Assembly (NCBI GenBank): GCA_964530185.1
Contig: CAZHBB010000031.1
Location: 1-33,352 of the forward strand
DNA from: PWVB01 sp964530185
GTDB lineage: Bacteria > Chloroflexota > Anaerolineae > B4-G1 > SLSP01
Reading direction: 5' to 3'
Length of the DNA: 33,352 bases
The notes beneath the pieces are model-generated. The model saw nothing but the letters and a program-made list of their open reading frames with translations, was not told where the DNA came from and made no database searches. Both the position numbers and the translations under genes were made by a program. Shown here piece by piece: positions 23,589 through 32,327 of the stretch. Each line of letters opens with the position of its first letter. Positions within the stretch are counted from its first letter, which is position 1.

Positions 23589-24557
23589 TTACTTCGTCGC
23601 AGCGGTGCGGGCACCGGCGATGCTGGCCGCTATGCCAGTTTCTAGGGCAGGTGCCGATCCGCCGAGCCCGTAGACTACAATCTGGCTTCCCTCCTCACGC
23701 CCGATACGCTCCAATACGTTCAGGCGATAGATCTCCATGGCCCGGTCCGACATCAACGCCGCAGCCTCGCTGAATCGTGCGGCGATCTGCTTCTCCGCCT
23801 CCGCTTCGGCAATCTTGGCCTGTGCGGCGCGGCGCGACTGTGCCAGGACACTCAACTCCTGGATCAGGTCCGCGGGCACGTGGACGTCTGTGATCTCCAC
23901 AGAGGTTACGTCTACCCCAAAAGTGGCAGCGGCGGAATCAATGATCGTCTTGAGCTGATGGGATACTTTCTCCCGCGAACCCAGCAGCTCCGATAGCTCC
24001 AGCGTGCCGATGGTGTCTTTGAGCGCACTGTTGGCGGCCTGGAAGACGGCCTCGCGATAGTTCGCCACGCTCAGCGCGGCACGCTGAGGGTCCTCTACCC
24101 GCCAGAAAATCACCGCCTCACAGCCGACGGGCACGTTGTCGGCGGTCAATGTCTCGGCCGCCGTGATCACCCGGGTCTGGATACGGATATCGATGAGCGC
24201 GGCAACTGATTCGTTGAATGGTGGATAGGGGATGACCCAGAAGCGGCCGGGGCCGCGCACACCGACGAATTTACCTAACTTGAGCACGACCGCACGCTCA
24301 AACTCTGAGACGATATAGAGACAGCGGCTCACCATGCCTGGCACGATCAATGTGGCAAGAAGCCCGATGGCCAGGCAGATACCCCCCAGCACGGGATGGA
24401 TGGCCCTGAGGATGAGAGACAGGATCACTGTGATGAGGCCCAGGGCAATAAACAGGCCAAACCAGATCAAAGTGCGCTGGACGCGCTGGACGTTGTTCAA
24501 GCTACGACCGCTTGAGGCGGTCTGAATCATGACTGGTGAGGTGCGAGATGTTGTCAT
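23589..24557 (-). CDS. SPFH/Band 7 domain membrane protein (slipin/stomatin-like)
   Basis: This 322-residue protein has two closely spaced hydrophobic segments near the N-terminus (about 30-50 and 56-74) and then a Band 7/SPFH domain at about 80-245. The domain includes YIVSEFERAVVLKLGKFVGVRGPGRFWVIP, the slipin signature, and TLTADNVPVGCEAVIFWRVEDPQRA. The C-terminal part has a coiled coil rich in Ala/Glu/Arg (about 240-270), typical of proteins that form membrane-scaffold oligomers. The ATG start has GGGGAAGG upstream. No NfeD-type partner protease gene lies next to it, although slipins are often paired with one. It is divergent from serS. A role in membrane organisation is inferred from the family. 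Confidence 0.9.
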   Translation of the reverse strand: MTTSRTSPVMIQTASSGRSLNNVQRVQRTLIWFGLFIALGLITVILSLILRAIHPVLGGICLAIGLLATLIVPGMVSRCLYIVSEFERAVVLKLGKFVGVRGPGRFWVIPYPPFNESVAALIDIRIQTRVITAAETLTADNVPVGCEAVIFWRVEDPQRAALSVANYREAVFQAANSALKDTIGTLELSELLGSREKVSHQLKTIIDSAAATFGVDVTSVEITDVHVPADLIQELSVLAQSRRAAQAKIAEAEAEKQIAARFSEAAALMSDRAMEIYRLNVLERIGREEGSQIVVYGLGGSAPALETGIAASIAGARTAATK

Positions 24558-24599
24558 TTCTTTTCCTTCCCCTTTCGGCTGAATGTGTGCAACGGAGAT

Positions 24600-24628
24600 A
24601 TGATAGCGGGATTAGAGTCATAGTGCAA
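24600..24628 (-). promoter_or_regulatory. candidate promoter for the SPFH gene
   Basis: On the minus strand TTGCAC (24623-24628) and TATCAT (24600-24605) are separated by 17 nt, about 42 nt upstream of the SPFH ATG. The -10 differs from consensus at one position; the -35 is weak. Confidence 0.3.
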
Positions 24629-24805
24629 ACGTCGAGACACGAAGTTTACTGCTCGTGGCCTTTGCTGGGCCTGGATGGGGTGGGGGACCACAGAGAGAGG
24701 GTATGGAGGCGAGTCGGCGCTCGCTGGTCTGGACAGCAGCCTGCTTGGTGGCATAATGAAGTTCCAGCTTTCGTAGTTGATCCGAGATTTCCTTCAGGGG
24801 GGCGT
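24629..24805 (+). other. serS upstream leader, no gene seen
   Basis: This stretch lies between the candidate SPFH promoter and serS. No open frame with a good start is supported; the frame open here is only the upstream extension of serS. I looked for a T-box leader because aminoacyl-tRNA synthetase genes often have one: a TGGTGGC piece is present near 24750, but the conserved ACC core is not. No clear serS promoter could be placed. Confidence 0.35.
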
Positions 24806-26095
24806 ATGCTCGACATTCAGCGCATTCGTGAAGATCCAGGGGATGTGCGCGAGGCACTGCGCAAGCGCGGTGACGATCCGGCGATTGTCGACGAGGTCTA
24901 TGCGCTGGATCAGCGCTGGCGTGAGCTCCTGCAGCAGGTAGAGGCAATGCGCGCGGAGCGTAACCGCGTCTCGCGTGAGATCGGTCGCATGAAGGACCAG
25001 GAGGCTCGCCAGGCACGCATCGCCGCAATGCGCCAGTTGGTGGCGCAACTCTCGGCAATGGAAAATGAGCTCCGTGAGGTTGAAGAGAACCTGCAGGCGC
25101 GTCTCCTATGGATCCCCAATATTCCGGACGAGAGCGTGCCTGTGGGGCCTGATGAGAGCGGCAACGTCGAGGTGCGGCGCTGGGGCACGCTGCGTGACTT
25201 TGAGGCCGAGGGTTTTGAGCCTGTGCCCCATTGGGATCTGGGCCCAGAGCTCGATATCCTGGACTTTGAGCGGGGTGTACGGCTGGCAGGTAGCCGATTC
25301 TATGTGTTAAAGGGGGCTGGGGCTCGCTTGCAGCGGGCGCTCATTGCCTGGATGCTGGACGTGCACACGCGGGAATACAGCTTTACGGAGTTTTACCTGC
25401 CGTTCGTGGTCAAGCGCGAGATGTTGCTGGGAGCGGGGCAGTTGCCTAAGTTCGAGGACAATCTCTACCACGATGTTGAGGATGATCTGTGGCTGCTGCC
25501 GACAGCCGAGGTGGCGCTCACCAACCTGCACCGCGACGAGATCCTGGATGCCGATGACTTGCCTCGCAACTACGTCGCCTACACCCCTTGTTTCCGCCGG
25601 GAGAAGATGAGCGCGGGCCGCGATGTGCGGGGGATCAAGCGCGGACACCAGTTCGACAAGGTCGAGATGTATAAGTTTGTGACACCGGAGACAAGCTTTG
25701 AGGAGCTGGAGACGATGGTGGCACAGGCCGAGGAGATTCTGCGGCGGCTAGGGCTGCCCTACCGTGTGCTAGAGCTGTGCACGGGCGATATCTCCTTTGC
25801 GGCGGCCAAAGGCTACGACTTGGAGGTCTGGGCGCCGGGTCAGAGGGAGTGGTTGGAGGTCAGTTCATGCAGCAATTGCACAGACTTCCAGGCACGTCGA
25901 GCGAACATCCGCTATCGGCCTGCACCGGGCGCCAAACCTGCGTTCGTGCATACCCTTAATGGATCGGGACTTGCGCTGCCGAGGGTGATGATAGCGATCC
26001 TGGAGACGTACCAACAACGTGATGGTTCAGTCGTCGTACCTGAGGTGCTTCGACCCTACATGGGTGGCGTTGAGGTGATCCGTCGGGAGGGGTAG
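24806..26095 (+). CDS. serS: seryl-tRNA synthetase
   Basis: Seryl-tRNA synthetase charges tRNA-Ser (and tRNA-Sec where present) with serine. The 429-residue protein has the family's N-terminal antiparallel coiled-coil arm (about 27-105, containing QVEAMRAERNRVSREIGRMK), which contacts the tRNA long variable arm. The class II core follows: motif 2 in YTPCFRREKMSAGRDVRG and the adjoining GHQFDKVEMYKF, the serine-site TAEVALTNLHRDEIL block, SSCSNCTDFQARRANIRYR, and motif 3 LNGSGLALPRVMIAILE. The start is ATG at 24806-24808 after a GGGGGG run, giving the normal MLDIQRIREDPGDVREALRKRG opening; the 90-residue upstream extension is rejected. A strong hairpin follows 15 nt after the stop. Confidence 0.97.
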   Translation: MLDIQRIREDPGDVREALRKRGDDPAIVDEVYALDQRWRELLQQVEAMRAERNRVSREIGRMKDQEARQARIAAMRQLVAQLSAMENELREVEENLQARLLWIPNIPDESVPVGPDESGNVEVRRWGTLRDFEAEGFEPVPHWDLGPELDILDFERGVRLAGSRFYVLKGAGARLQRALIAWMLDVHTREYSFTEFYLPFVVKREMLLGAGQLPKFEDNLYHDVEDDLWLLPTAEVALTNLHRDEILDADDLPRNYVAYTPCFRREKMSAGRDVRGIKRGHQFDKVEMYKFVTPETSFEELETMVAQAEEILRRLGLPYRVLELCTGDISFAAAKGYDLEVWAPGQREWLEVSSCSNCTDFQARRANIRYRPAPGAKPAFVHTLNGSGLALPRVMIAILETYQQRDGSVVVPEVLRPYMGGVEVIRREG

Positions 26096-26110
26096 AGGGA
26101 ACAGCGACAC

Positions 26111-26142
26111 CAAAGCGCCCCGCGAGGCCGCGGGGCGCTTTG
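26111..26142. terminator. strong hairpin, bidirectional terminator after serS and the Wzz gene
   Basis: CAAAGCGCCCCGCG (26111-26124) pairs perfectly over 14 bp with 26129-26142, with a 4-nt AGGC loop. It lies between the convergent ends of serS and the Wzz-like gene. The stem is very GC-rich, with a CAAAG/CTTTG base, and only a short T run follows. Confidence 0.8.
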
Positions 26143-26165
26143 CCGTCTGATGGCGTGTGGGAGTA

Positions 26166-27416
26166 TTAGACCTGGGATGCGTCCATATCCTCACCCTGGC
26201 GCCACCAGTCCAGGACAAGCACACAGCCGACACCAATCATCAGGCCACAGACCCCGGCGAGGGCCCCGTTGCGCAGACTGTGAGGGCCCTCCGGTTGATC
26301 AGAGGGGACCGCATAGCTGGCCACTTTGACAACCCCGCTTCCAGCATCTTGGATGGCGATGCGGGCTTCCTGCAGTTTGCGTGCCAGTGCTGTGTAGCTA
26401 TCACGTGCAATGGACCGTTTCCGCTCCAGTTGGGCTTTTTCAGTTTGGATGCGCTCTATCTCTGCCTGCAGCTCCAGGATCTGGGGCTCAAGAGCTTTAA
26501 TCTCCTGTTGGATGGCCTGAGCCCGACCCGCCAGGCCGGCGGTTAGTTTCTTCATGTGGTTTAGCATCTCGGCTGCTGTCATGTCGGTCAGGTTGCCGGG
26601 GCTCTCTACCTGGAGCTGGATAGGCGCGTTAGCGCTGGCGTTGAGGGCGCGGATCTCCAGGTAGAGAGAGGCGACCTGATCAGCGAGAGGAGGGAGATGA
26701 CCTGGAGATTGCCCCTCGAGCTGTGTCTGGAGGTTCCCTATGTCGGCTGTGACGTATGTAATCTGTCTTAGTTCAGTTAAGTAGTCGGCCTGCATTCGGC
26801 GTAACGAATCCAGACGGGCCTGAAGCACACCAGCCCGGTTCTTCGCCTGGAAAGCGATGTAGGCCTCCTCTGCAGCCTCGAGCTCGCGGTGAGCACGTTC
26901 TACCTGGGCGGTGAAGAAACCCACCTGGGTTTCATTCTTGCCCGCGTAGAGGGCATTGATGTGCTCGGCGAGTGTGTCAGCCCAGGCATTGGCAATGCGA
27001 GCTGCATCCTCCCCGCTATCGCACTTCACAGTGAGGGCCACGATGCTGGGATCCGCCCCTTTCTTGGCCTCCAACATCCTGCGCAACTGATGGGGAGTCT
27101 CGATCTCAACGGTGACAGGGTCGAGGCGCTGGAGCACCTCTTGCATGACCTGGTCACTGGTAGCCAGATCGGGAAGGCCCTTATAAGCGACCTGAAGCTG
27201 GTCGACCGATTCAATGCGTGGATCAAACCGCAGGATGTACTGCGGCTCAGTTGCTGCCACCATCGCTGTGGCTTTGTAGGTTGGGGACATCAGGAGGCTT
27301 ACGATGACCGCTGCCGCGACTGCTACGAGCGTTGCTCCTGCGATCCAGAGCCAGTTTTTCAACAGGAGAAGGATGGTTCTCCGGATGTCGATCACATCGT
27401 CCCAGGCTTCTTCCAT
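26166..27416 (-). CDS. Wzz-type polysaccharide chain-length determinant protein
   Basis: The 416-residue protein has the layout of a polysaccharide co-polymerase. A short cytoplasmic N-terminus (IDIRRTILLLLKNWLWI) leads into a transmembrane helix at about 17-42 (ATLVAVAAAVIVSLLMSPTYKATA). A long, largely helical and coiled-coil periplasmic region runs from about 45 to 375, and a second membrane helix (LAGVCGLMIGVGCVLVLDWW) sits near the C-terminus. No tyrosine-kinase domain is fused. The start was set to ATG at 27414-27416, because AAGGAG lies 8 nt upstream; the GTG at 27425 sits on top of that element. It is the last gene of the polysaccharide run and has its own candidate promoter in the gap before it. 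It should set or support export-chain length with the ligase or polymerase next door. Confidence 0.87.
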   Translation of the reverse strand: MEEAWDDVIDIRRTILLLLKNWLWIAGATLVAVAAAVIVSLLMSPTYKATAMVAATEPQYILRFDPRIESVDQLQVAYKGLPDLATSDQVMQEVLQRLDPVTVEIETPHQLRRMLEAKKGADPSIVALTVKCDSGEDAARIANAWADTLAEHINALYAGKNETQVGFFTAQVERAHRELEAAEEAYIAFQAKNRAGVLQARLDSLRRMQADYLTELRQITYVTADIGNLQTQLEGQSPGHLPPLADQVASLYLEIRALNASANAPIQLQVESPGNLTDMTAAEMLNHMKKLTAGLAGRAQAIQQEIKALEPQILELQAEIERIQTEKAQLERKRSIARDSYTALARKLQEARIAIQDAGSGVVKVASYAVPSDQPEGPHSLRNGALAGVCGLMIGVGCVLVLDWWRQGEDMDASQV

Positions 27417-27529
27417 CTGTTTCACTCCTTATTAGTCCGTTTCTTATCGCGTCGTGTACGCCCTGGCCAAACACTATGTGCTAGTTCGGGGCTCATATAG
27501 GTTCCGATTCGAAACCAGATGTTCATGCC

Positions 27530-27557
27530 ATTGTATGGCGAGCGTTCTCTCGGTCAA
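27530..27557 (-). promoter_or_regulatory. candidate sigma70-type promoter for the Wzz-like gene
   Basis: On the minus strand TTGACC (27552-27557) and TACAAT (27530-27535) are separated by 16 nt; both hexamers differ from consensus at one position. It lies about 114 nt upstream of the Wzz start, in the 193-nt gap after the ligase gene, which holds no other feature I can support. Confidence 0.5.
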
Positions 27558-27609
27558 ACTAGCTCATCGGGTGTTCTTTCAAGGGTTCGTCTGCCAAAAT
27601 CTGCGCACC

Positions 27610-28935
27610 TCACCTGGGTGCCTTTTTGCGTTCCTCCGGCTGTGCGGTTGAGTTCGTGTAAGCGCTGAATTCTACCACTACGTTGTGTGACCCGATCAGC
27701 AGACCGATGATGCTCCAGGGGATCCAAGCGGCTCTAGTGTTCCATGCTGCCACATCAATCCAGCCGTGCACCATGAAGCTAATGATCCCGGCTGTCAACC
27801 CTATGACAGTTGCTCTCAGGCGAGTCGATTCCAGGGGGATCTGGTTGAGCGTGATCGCACCTAGCCACACAGCCTCGATCAGGACGGCAAGACAGCCGAC
27901 CAGGCCTGGAACCCCGAGGTCAACACCGACCTGAAGATAGACGTTGTGGGCTCCAGGATTCCTGGTCTCGGCAAACGGATACAGGACGTTGCCTGCCTCA
28001 TTGAACACGCCTGGTCCCACTCCAGTCAGTGGGAAATCCTTCAGCATTCGTAGGGCCGTACCCCAGACTTCCCGTCGGAATGCCCAGGTGGTTGGGTCAA
28101 GGGGACCTGATATGGATTTTGCCTGATCAGGCTGTAGTGTCCACGCCACCCATATTAGAATCAATATCACCGTTACCGTCAGTACTGCGGCCATGGTCCT
28201 GCGGCCCGAGAGCCAGAGAACCGCTAGAAAGCCTGCTGCTGCCGCGAGGTAACCACCCCGAGACTTGGTCAGTAGCAAGGTACCTCCAAGTAGGAGGAAG
28301 GAGACGGCCAGTGCCAGGCGCTGTGCAATGCAGCGCTGACGCACGACGATGAGGTTGGCAAGGGGTAGAAACAGAAGCACGTTCAGAAGTGTTGCCAAGA
28401 TGTTCGGATGTACTGGATCCGAGATACGCAATGTAAAGTGGCGGTACAATATCGCGGGCACAGGTACGGCTTTGGCCTCGTTCCAGTCTACAATCGCTGG
28501 AGCCAGTACTGCCAGAGCGACACCGCCTATGAGTGCTGCGGTAACAGCAAGGTGAAGCCGCTCGGCGCTATTGCCTACCCAATGGATGATGACGTAACAC
28601 ATCAACAGGCCCACCCACAGACGCACGGCCTGCTGGTACGCAGTTTCGGGCCATGGACTGACTAGACTGGAAACTGCGGCCGCCAAGACTAGGAGCAGCA
28701 GAGGGGCATCGATTGGCGTTGGGCGGGGTCGGTAACCGCTCCAGAGGGCTAGCCCAAAGCCGCTGGAAATCAGAGCCCAGCCTGTGAGGGCCGATGGCGT
28801 CTGTGCTTGCCAGATGACGCCGAGGGCAACCAGGCCAATCCAACTCCATGTGAGAGTGTCTTGCCTCTTCAGAAAGCCCCCTTGCCGCGTAGCATCGCCC
28901 AAGGTGTTTTCACTAAGATCTTGATGTCCAGCCAT
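27610..28935 (-). CDS. O-antigen ligase / polymerase-like membrane protein (WaaL/Wzy family)
   Basis: This 441-residue integral membrane protein has about ten to twelve hydrophobic segments from residue about 30 to 425. It contains the family block near GVGPGVFNEAGNVLYPF and GAHNVYLQVGVDLGVPGLVG, with the conserved His in AHNVYLQ, in the large external loop of O-antigen ligases and related polymerases. The family either joins finished polysaccharide to an acceptor or polymerises repeat units; sequence alone does not decide. The ATG start overlaps the upstream transferase gene by 67 nt and has no clear ribosome site, so the true start may differ. A small stem (GCACC / GGTGC) at the stop, followed by TTTT, could be a weak terminator. 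Confidence 0.85.
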   Translation of the reverse strand: MAGHQDLSENTLGDATRQGGFLKRQDTLTWSWIGLVALGVIWQAQTPSALTGWALISSGFGLALWSGYRPRPTPIDAPLLLLVLAAAVSSLVSPWPETAYQQAVRLWVGLLMCYVIIHWVGNSAERLHLAVTAALIGGVALAVLAPAIVDWNEAKAVPVPAILYRHFTLRISDPVHPNILATLLNVLLFLPLANLIVVRQRCIAQRLALAVSFLLLGGTLLLTKSRGGYLAAAAGFLAVLWLSGRRTMAAVLTVTVILILIWVAWTLQPDQAKSISGPLDPTTWAFRREVWGTALRMLKDFPLTGVGPGVFNEAGNVLYPFAETRNPGAHNVYLQVGVDLGVPGLVGCLAVLIEAVWLGAITLNQIPLESTRLRATVIGLTAGIISFMVHGWIDVAAWNTRAAWIPWSIIGLLIGSHNVVVEFSAYTNSTAQPEERKKAPR

Positions 28936-30278
28936 AGAGAGTAGTGCTGCAGATAGTAGAGATCTTCCTCGATATGGAGATGCAGCATCTTCTCAGAACG
29001 CCCATTGACCTGCCACCAACCAGTGCAGCCCGGCGGGGCAGCTAATCGTTTGCGCTGCCACGGCTCATACCGGTAAACCAGCCACGGGAGCTCGGGCCTG
29101 GGCCCTACTAGGCTCATGTCACCCTTCAGGACGTTGAATAGCTGAGGTAGCTCATCCAGGCTGAAGCGGCGGATAAAGCGACCGACGCGCGTGATCCGTG
29201 GATCATCGGGCCGTTTGTGAATCAGGTGGCCTTCTTTGTCCGTGGTATTGACTTGGTCTTGCAGCATTTCAGCGTTTGCAATCATGGAGCGAAACTTGTA
29301 CATTGTGAAGAGCTTTCCATTCTCACCCACCCGCTGCTGGCGGAAGAGAATAGGGCCGGGGGAGTCCAGTTTAACTGCAATGGCCACCACAGCCATTATG
29401 GGGAGGGTGAGCACTGTGAGCGCACTGCCTACTACAAGGTCAAATACGCGTTTGGTCATGCGCTGGACCTCGTTTAGGGCGGGGGCCCGCAGATCGATCA
29501 TCGGGATCCCGGCGAAGTCCTCCACGCGCATCCGGTATAGCGCCTGCGCGAAGTAGTCGGGGACGACGCGCAGGTGTACGGGTAGGTCAGCCAAGTCGGT
29601 CACAAGCTGGGTAAGTTTGTCGAAAGCACGTGGAGGTAGCGCGATCACTACCTCGTCGACATTGTGGGTCTGTACAGTGTTGCGAGCGTCGGCTAGTGTA
29701 CCAAGCACCGGAACTTCACTTCCGGCTTTTGTGCTGTCGTCGTCTAGATAGCCTATCAGCTCGAGCCCAGTCCAGGCGTATTCCTTCAGCAGTTGACCAA
29801 CCTGCGTACCCACTGGGCCTGCGCCAACAATCAGCACCCGGCGTTGCTGGCTGGGCGGTTGTCTGCGAAATCGCCAGATCAGACGAGCGACGGCACGCCA
29901 TATCAGGAGGAGACACCATGCAATCACGGAGAACAGGAGGACTGCCCAACGGGAGATATCACGGTAAGTGAAATACAGCAGTCCTGCCAGTGACAAGCTT
30001 GCCAGCGCTGTCGCCAAAGAGACCCTCTGAAATTCGTCTATCGCCTTGAACACACGGTGCGGGTCGTACACCGACCCCAAGAAAAAGACAGCGAGCCAGA
30101 GGATCGGTATAACGACGTATAGCAGGCCCGGCACATGGATGTAAGTCACCCAGCGACTCCAGGGTAACCAGTCCAGAGCAGGTCGCACCCACACAGCTAG
30201 CCTTAGGGCAGTTGCCACAAGTACTGCGTCGAGGATCATCGAGAAGATAGCGAAATTCACAGTATGTCTCCGCAGCAT
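28869..30278 (-). CDS. polyprenyl-phosphate sugar-1-phosphate transferase (WbaP/WcaJ-type)
   Basis: This enzyme should start polysaccharide assembly by moving a sugar-1-phosphate from a nucleotide sugar to undecaprenyl phosphate. The N-terminal part holds about four membrane helices. A Rossmann-like CoA-binding-type domain follows (RRVLIVGAGPVGTQVGQLL, about 146-164). Then come another membrane-associated helix and the catalytic bacterial sugar transferase domain: KRVFDLVVGSALTVLTLPIM, GPILFRQQRVGENGKLFTMY, FSLDELPQLFNVLKGDMSLV (catalytic Asp-Glu) and PGCTGWWQVNGRSE. The start is set to ATG at 30276-30278, giving 469 aa; a GTG at 30305 is an alternative. It lies 51 nt after the WecG-type gene. 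The sugar transferred cannot be read from sequence. Confidence 0.92.
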   Translation of the reverse strand: MLRRHTVNFAIFSMILDAVLVATALRLAVWVRPALDWLPWSRWVTYIHVPGLLYVVIPILWLAVFFLGSVYDPHRVFKAIDEFQRVSLATALASLSLAGLLYFTYRDISRWAVLLFSVIAWCLLLIWRAVARLIWRFRRQPPSQQRRVLIVGAGPVGTQVGQLLKEYAWTGLELIGYLDDDSTKAGSEVPVLGTLADARNTVQTHNVDEVVIALPPRAFDKLTQLVTDLADLPVHLRVVPDYFAQALYRMRVEDFAGIPMIDLRAPALNEVQRMTKRVFDLVVGSALTVLTLPIMAVVAIAVKLDSPGPILFRQQRVGENGKLFTMYKFRSMIANAEMLQDQVNTTDKEGHLIHKRPDDPRITRVGRFIRRFSLDELPQLFNVLKGDMSLVGPRPELPWLVYRYEPWQRKRLAAPPGCTGWWQVNGRSEKMLHLHIEEDLYYLQHYSLWLDIKILVKTPWAMLRGKGAF

Positions 30279-30328
30279 GTTCCACCCCCGCGGCCTCCAT
30301 ATCACAAGCGTCCAATTGGTTCTGTTAC

Positions 30329-31120
30329 TTAGGCCAGGTCATAGTGCTTGATCCCTAATGACTGCAGCATGATCAACGCGATGAATCGTGGGTTATTGAT
30401 CAGATACCGGCGCCAGAGGCGTCGGGGCTCAGTGGTCAGCCGGAAGAGCCACTCCAGGCCAGCCCGTTGCATCCAGTGAGGTGCTTGCGGCTTGCGTCCA
30501 GTAAGGAAATCAAAGGCAGCCCCTACTCCGATGAGTACCGGAGCGCTCACCTGACCCACGTGCCTGGCCATCCAGCGCTCCTGCTTAGGGGCTCCAAGTC
30601 CGACCCAGATGATATCTGTGTGAGATGCGTCAATCTCTGCCGCGATTTCGGACTCCTCTTCTGCGGTCAGAGACCGGAAGGGGGGGGAATAGGTACCTGC
30701 TATCTCTAGTCCTCGAGACCGCGACTTTAGCTGATCGGCAAGTCTCTCTGCCACGCCCGGGGCTCCACCGTAGAAAAAGTGACGATAACCCCGGTCCACC
30801 GAATGCTCACACAGAGCCAGCATCAGGTCGGGTCCGTAGACCCGTTCCACGTAGGTATGACCTGCAAGCCGACACAGCCAGACGAGCGGCATCCCATCGG
30901 GCGTCGTCAAACCGCTGCGATTGAAGATGTGACGAAGCTCTGGATCATCCTGACATAGCATCACGCTGTGCACGGGAGTCACGCACACGTAGTGTGGCTC
31001 GCGTCGAACTATCCAACCGTCGATGATCTGTAGGGCCATCGCCATGTTGATGGCGCTGACACCGACGCCTAGCACGTTGACGCGTGGAGCCATTTGGGTG
31101 GTTATGTCAGGGCGCCTCAT
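30329..31120 (-). CDS. WecG/TagA/CpsF family glycosyltransferase (GT26)
   Basis: This 263-residue protein fits the GT26 family, which adds a second sugar (ManNAc, ManNAcA, glucose and others) to a lipid-linked intermediate. Family blocks are RVNVLGVGVSAINMAMAL, HYVCVTPVHSVMLCQDDPEL, LTTPDGMPLVWLCRL, VYGPDLM, FFYGGAPGVAERLADQL, IIWVGLGAPKQERWM and GVGAAFDFLTGRKPQAPHWM. The C-terminal GLEWLFRLTTEPRRLWRRYL segment is the membrane-associating tail. It is transcribed after the GT4 gene (31-nt gap) and before the sugar phosphotransferase, which fits sequential assembly of a lipid-linked repeat unit. Start and length are normal. Confidence 0.93.
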   Translation of the reverse strand: MRRPDITTQMAPRVNVLGVGVSAINMAMALQIIDGWIVRREPHYVCVTPVHSVMLCQDDPELRHIFNRSGLTTPDGMPLVWLCRLAGHTYVERVYGPDLMLALCEHSVDRGYRHFFYGGAPGVAERLADQLKSRSRGLEIAGTYSPPFRSLTAEEESEIAAEIDASHTDIIWVGLGAPKQERWMARHVGQVSAPVLIGVGAAFDFLTGRKPQAPHWMQRAGLEWLFRLTTEPRRLWRRYLINNPRFIALIMLQSLGIKHYDLA

Positions 31121-31151
31121 AAGATGGTGCCTCCCGTGAAATGCCTGGGCA

Positions 31152-32327
31152 TCATACCCTGGCTATCGCGCGTTGATAGATCTCCATGAGCCGTTCGTAG
31201 TTGCGGTCAGCGGTGTACTTGGCCTCGTATACGTGCCGGGCTTCATGTCCCATCCTCCTTATCTCCGCAGTATGTGTCCACGCCCACTCCACTTTTGCCG
31301 CCAGGTCTTCGGGGTTACCTGGCTCAAAGTGTAGCCCTGTCCGCTCATCCTCCACAATCTCCGCCATGGCGCCCAGTCTCGACGCAATCACCGGCAGCCC
31401 GCAGGCGAAGGCCTCGACAATTGTCATGGGGAAGCCCTCGTACCACTCCGACGGAAACAACAGCACTCTTGCCTCCCGCATGAGGTGAAAGACCCACTCT
31501 CGTGGCTGTCGACCCAGGAGCTCCACCTCGGAAAGCCCTTCTCGCTCCACAAAGCGTTTGGCCTCTTCCCGAAGCGGTCCCTCGCCTACGATTTTGAGGG
31601 GAATACCCTTGAGTTGCTGCCATGCCCGGAGCAGTGTCCGCACTCCCTTCTCTGATGAGATCCGTCCCACGAAGAGGGCATAGCCGCCATCATGAGCGCC
31701 CGTTCCAGGATCAGGGTATACAAAGTTGGGCTTCCTCACAATCTTTTCCTCCGGAAGTCCGCCTTCCAAGAACTTCCGCCGGGCGAACTCGGTGAGAGCA
31801 ATGTAAACGTCCACCTGCTCAGTCCATGTTTTCAGCATTCGGTGCACTGTGAGCAGCGCAGTCACTACCGCCGTCTGTGTCCGAGAGTGCCGCCAGCATC
31901 CATGCACCACGCCGGGCCACGGCAGCGCCTTCCCCAGGCAGTCCTCGCACACTTGACCACCACGCATAAGCAGCGCCCCGGGGCATATGAGTCGATAATT
32001 GTGCAATGTCTGCACCACTGGCACGCCAGTCTCCTGGCAGGCGTAGTAAGCCGCGGGTGATATCATAAGGAACGTGTTGTGGAAGTGGGCAACATCGGGC
32101 TTCGTCTCCCGGATCAGCGCCCGGAGCTTCCTTTGGGCTTCCCGCGACCAGATAGCGTGCATTGCGGCCTTCAGCAGGTTCATCTCATTGAGCCGGGCAT
32201 TGTCCTCCTCGAAGGTGAAGACTCTATGCCTCATGCGTTCCAGCAGAGCCTTCTCCGCCTCGAAGACCACGTCTTCACCACCGGGCTGTAGATAGCGATT
32301 ATGAGCCACTAAGACCCGCAAGATCAT
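31152..32327 (-). CDS. GT4 family glycosyltransferase
   Basis: The 391-residue protein is a retaining GT-B fold transferase. The N-terminal RVLVAHNRYLQPGGEDVVF block binds the acceptor side, and a Cys-containing insert (CPGALLMRGGQVCEDCLGKALP and a later GCWRHS) is seen in a subset of polysaccharide GT4 enzymes. The C-terminal donor domain shows ALFVGRISSEKGVRTLLRAW and the E-x7-E nucleotide-sugar motif in SEWYEGFPMTIVEAFACGLP. The start is ATG at 32325-32327, which overlaps the sulfotransferase stop by 4 nt (ATGA); the TTG two codons upstream is less likely. This coupling ties it to the sulfotransferase in one transcript. The donor and acceptor sugars are unknown. Confidence 0.93.
   Translation of the reverse strand: MILRVLVAHNRYLQPGGEDVVFEAEKALLERMRHRVFTFEEDNARLNEMNLLKAAMHAIWSREAQRKLRALIRETKPDVAHFHNTFLMISPAAYYACQETGVPVVQTLHNYRLICPGALLMRGGQVCEDCLGKALPWPGVVHGCWRHSRTQTAVVTALLTVHRMLKTWTEQVDVYIALTEFARRKFLEGGLPEEKIVRKPNFVYPDPGTGAHDGGYALFVGRISSEKGVRTLLRAWQQLKGIPLKIVGEGPLREEAKRFVEREGLSEVELLGRQPREWVFHLMREARVLLFPSEWYEGFPMTIVEAFACGLPVIASRLGAMAEIVEDERTGLHFEPGNPEDLAAKVEWAWTHTAEIRRMGHEARHVYEAKYTADRNYERLMEIYQRAIARV

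Noticed and set aside
24700..24805. Possible T-box leader upstream of serS (TGGTGGC near 24750)
   Set aside because: The conserved T-box core with ACC after GGTGG is missing, and I could not build the antiterminator or stem I.
24536..24805. 90-residue N-terminal extension of seryl-tRNA synthetase
   Set aside because: The MLDIQRIRE opening is the normal SerRS start and the extension has no family similarity; it would also overlap the SPFH gene.
26889..27500. 203-residue open frame on the plus strand
   Set aside because: It is antisense to the Wzz-type gene, whose membrane-helix and coiled-coil layout is convincing.
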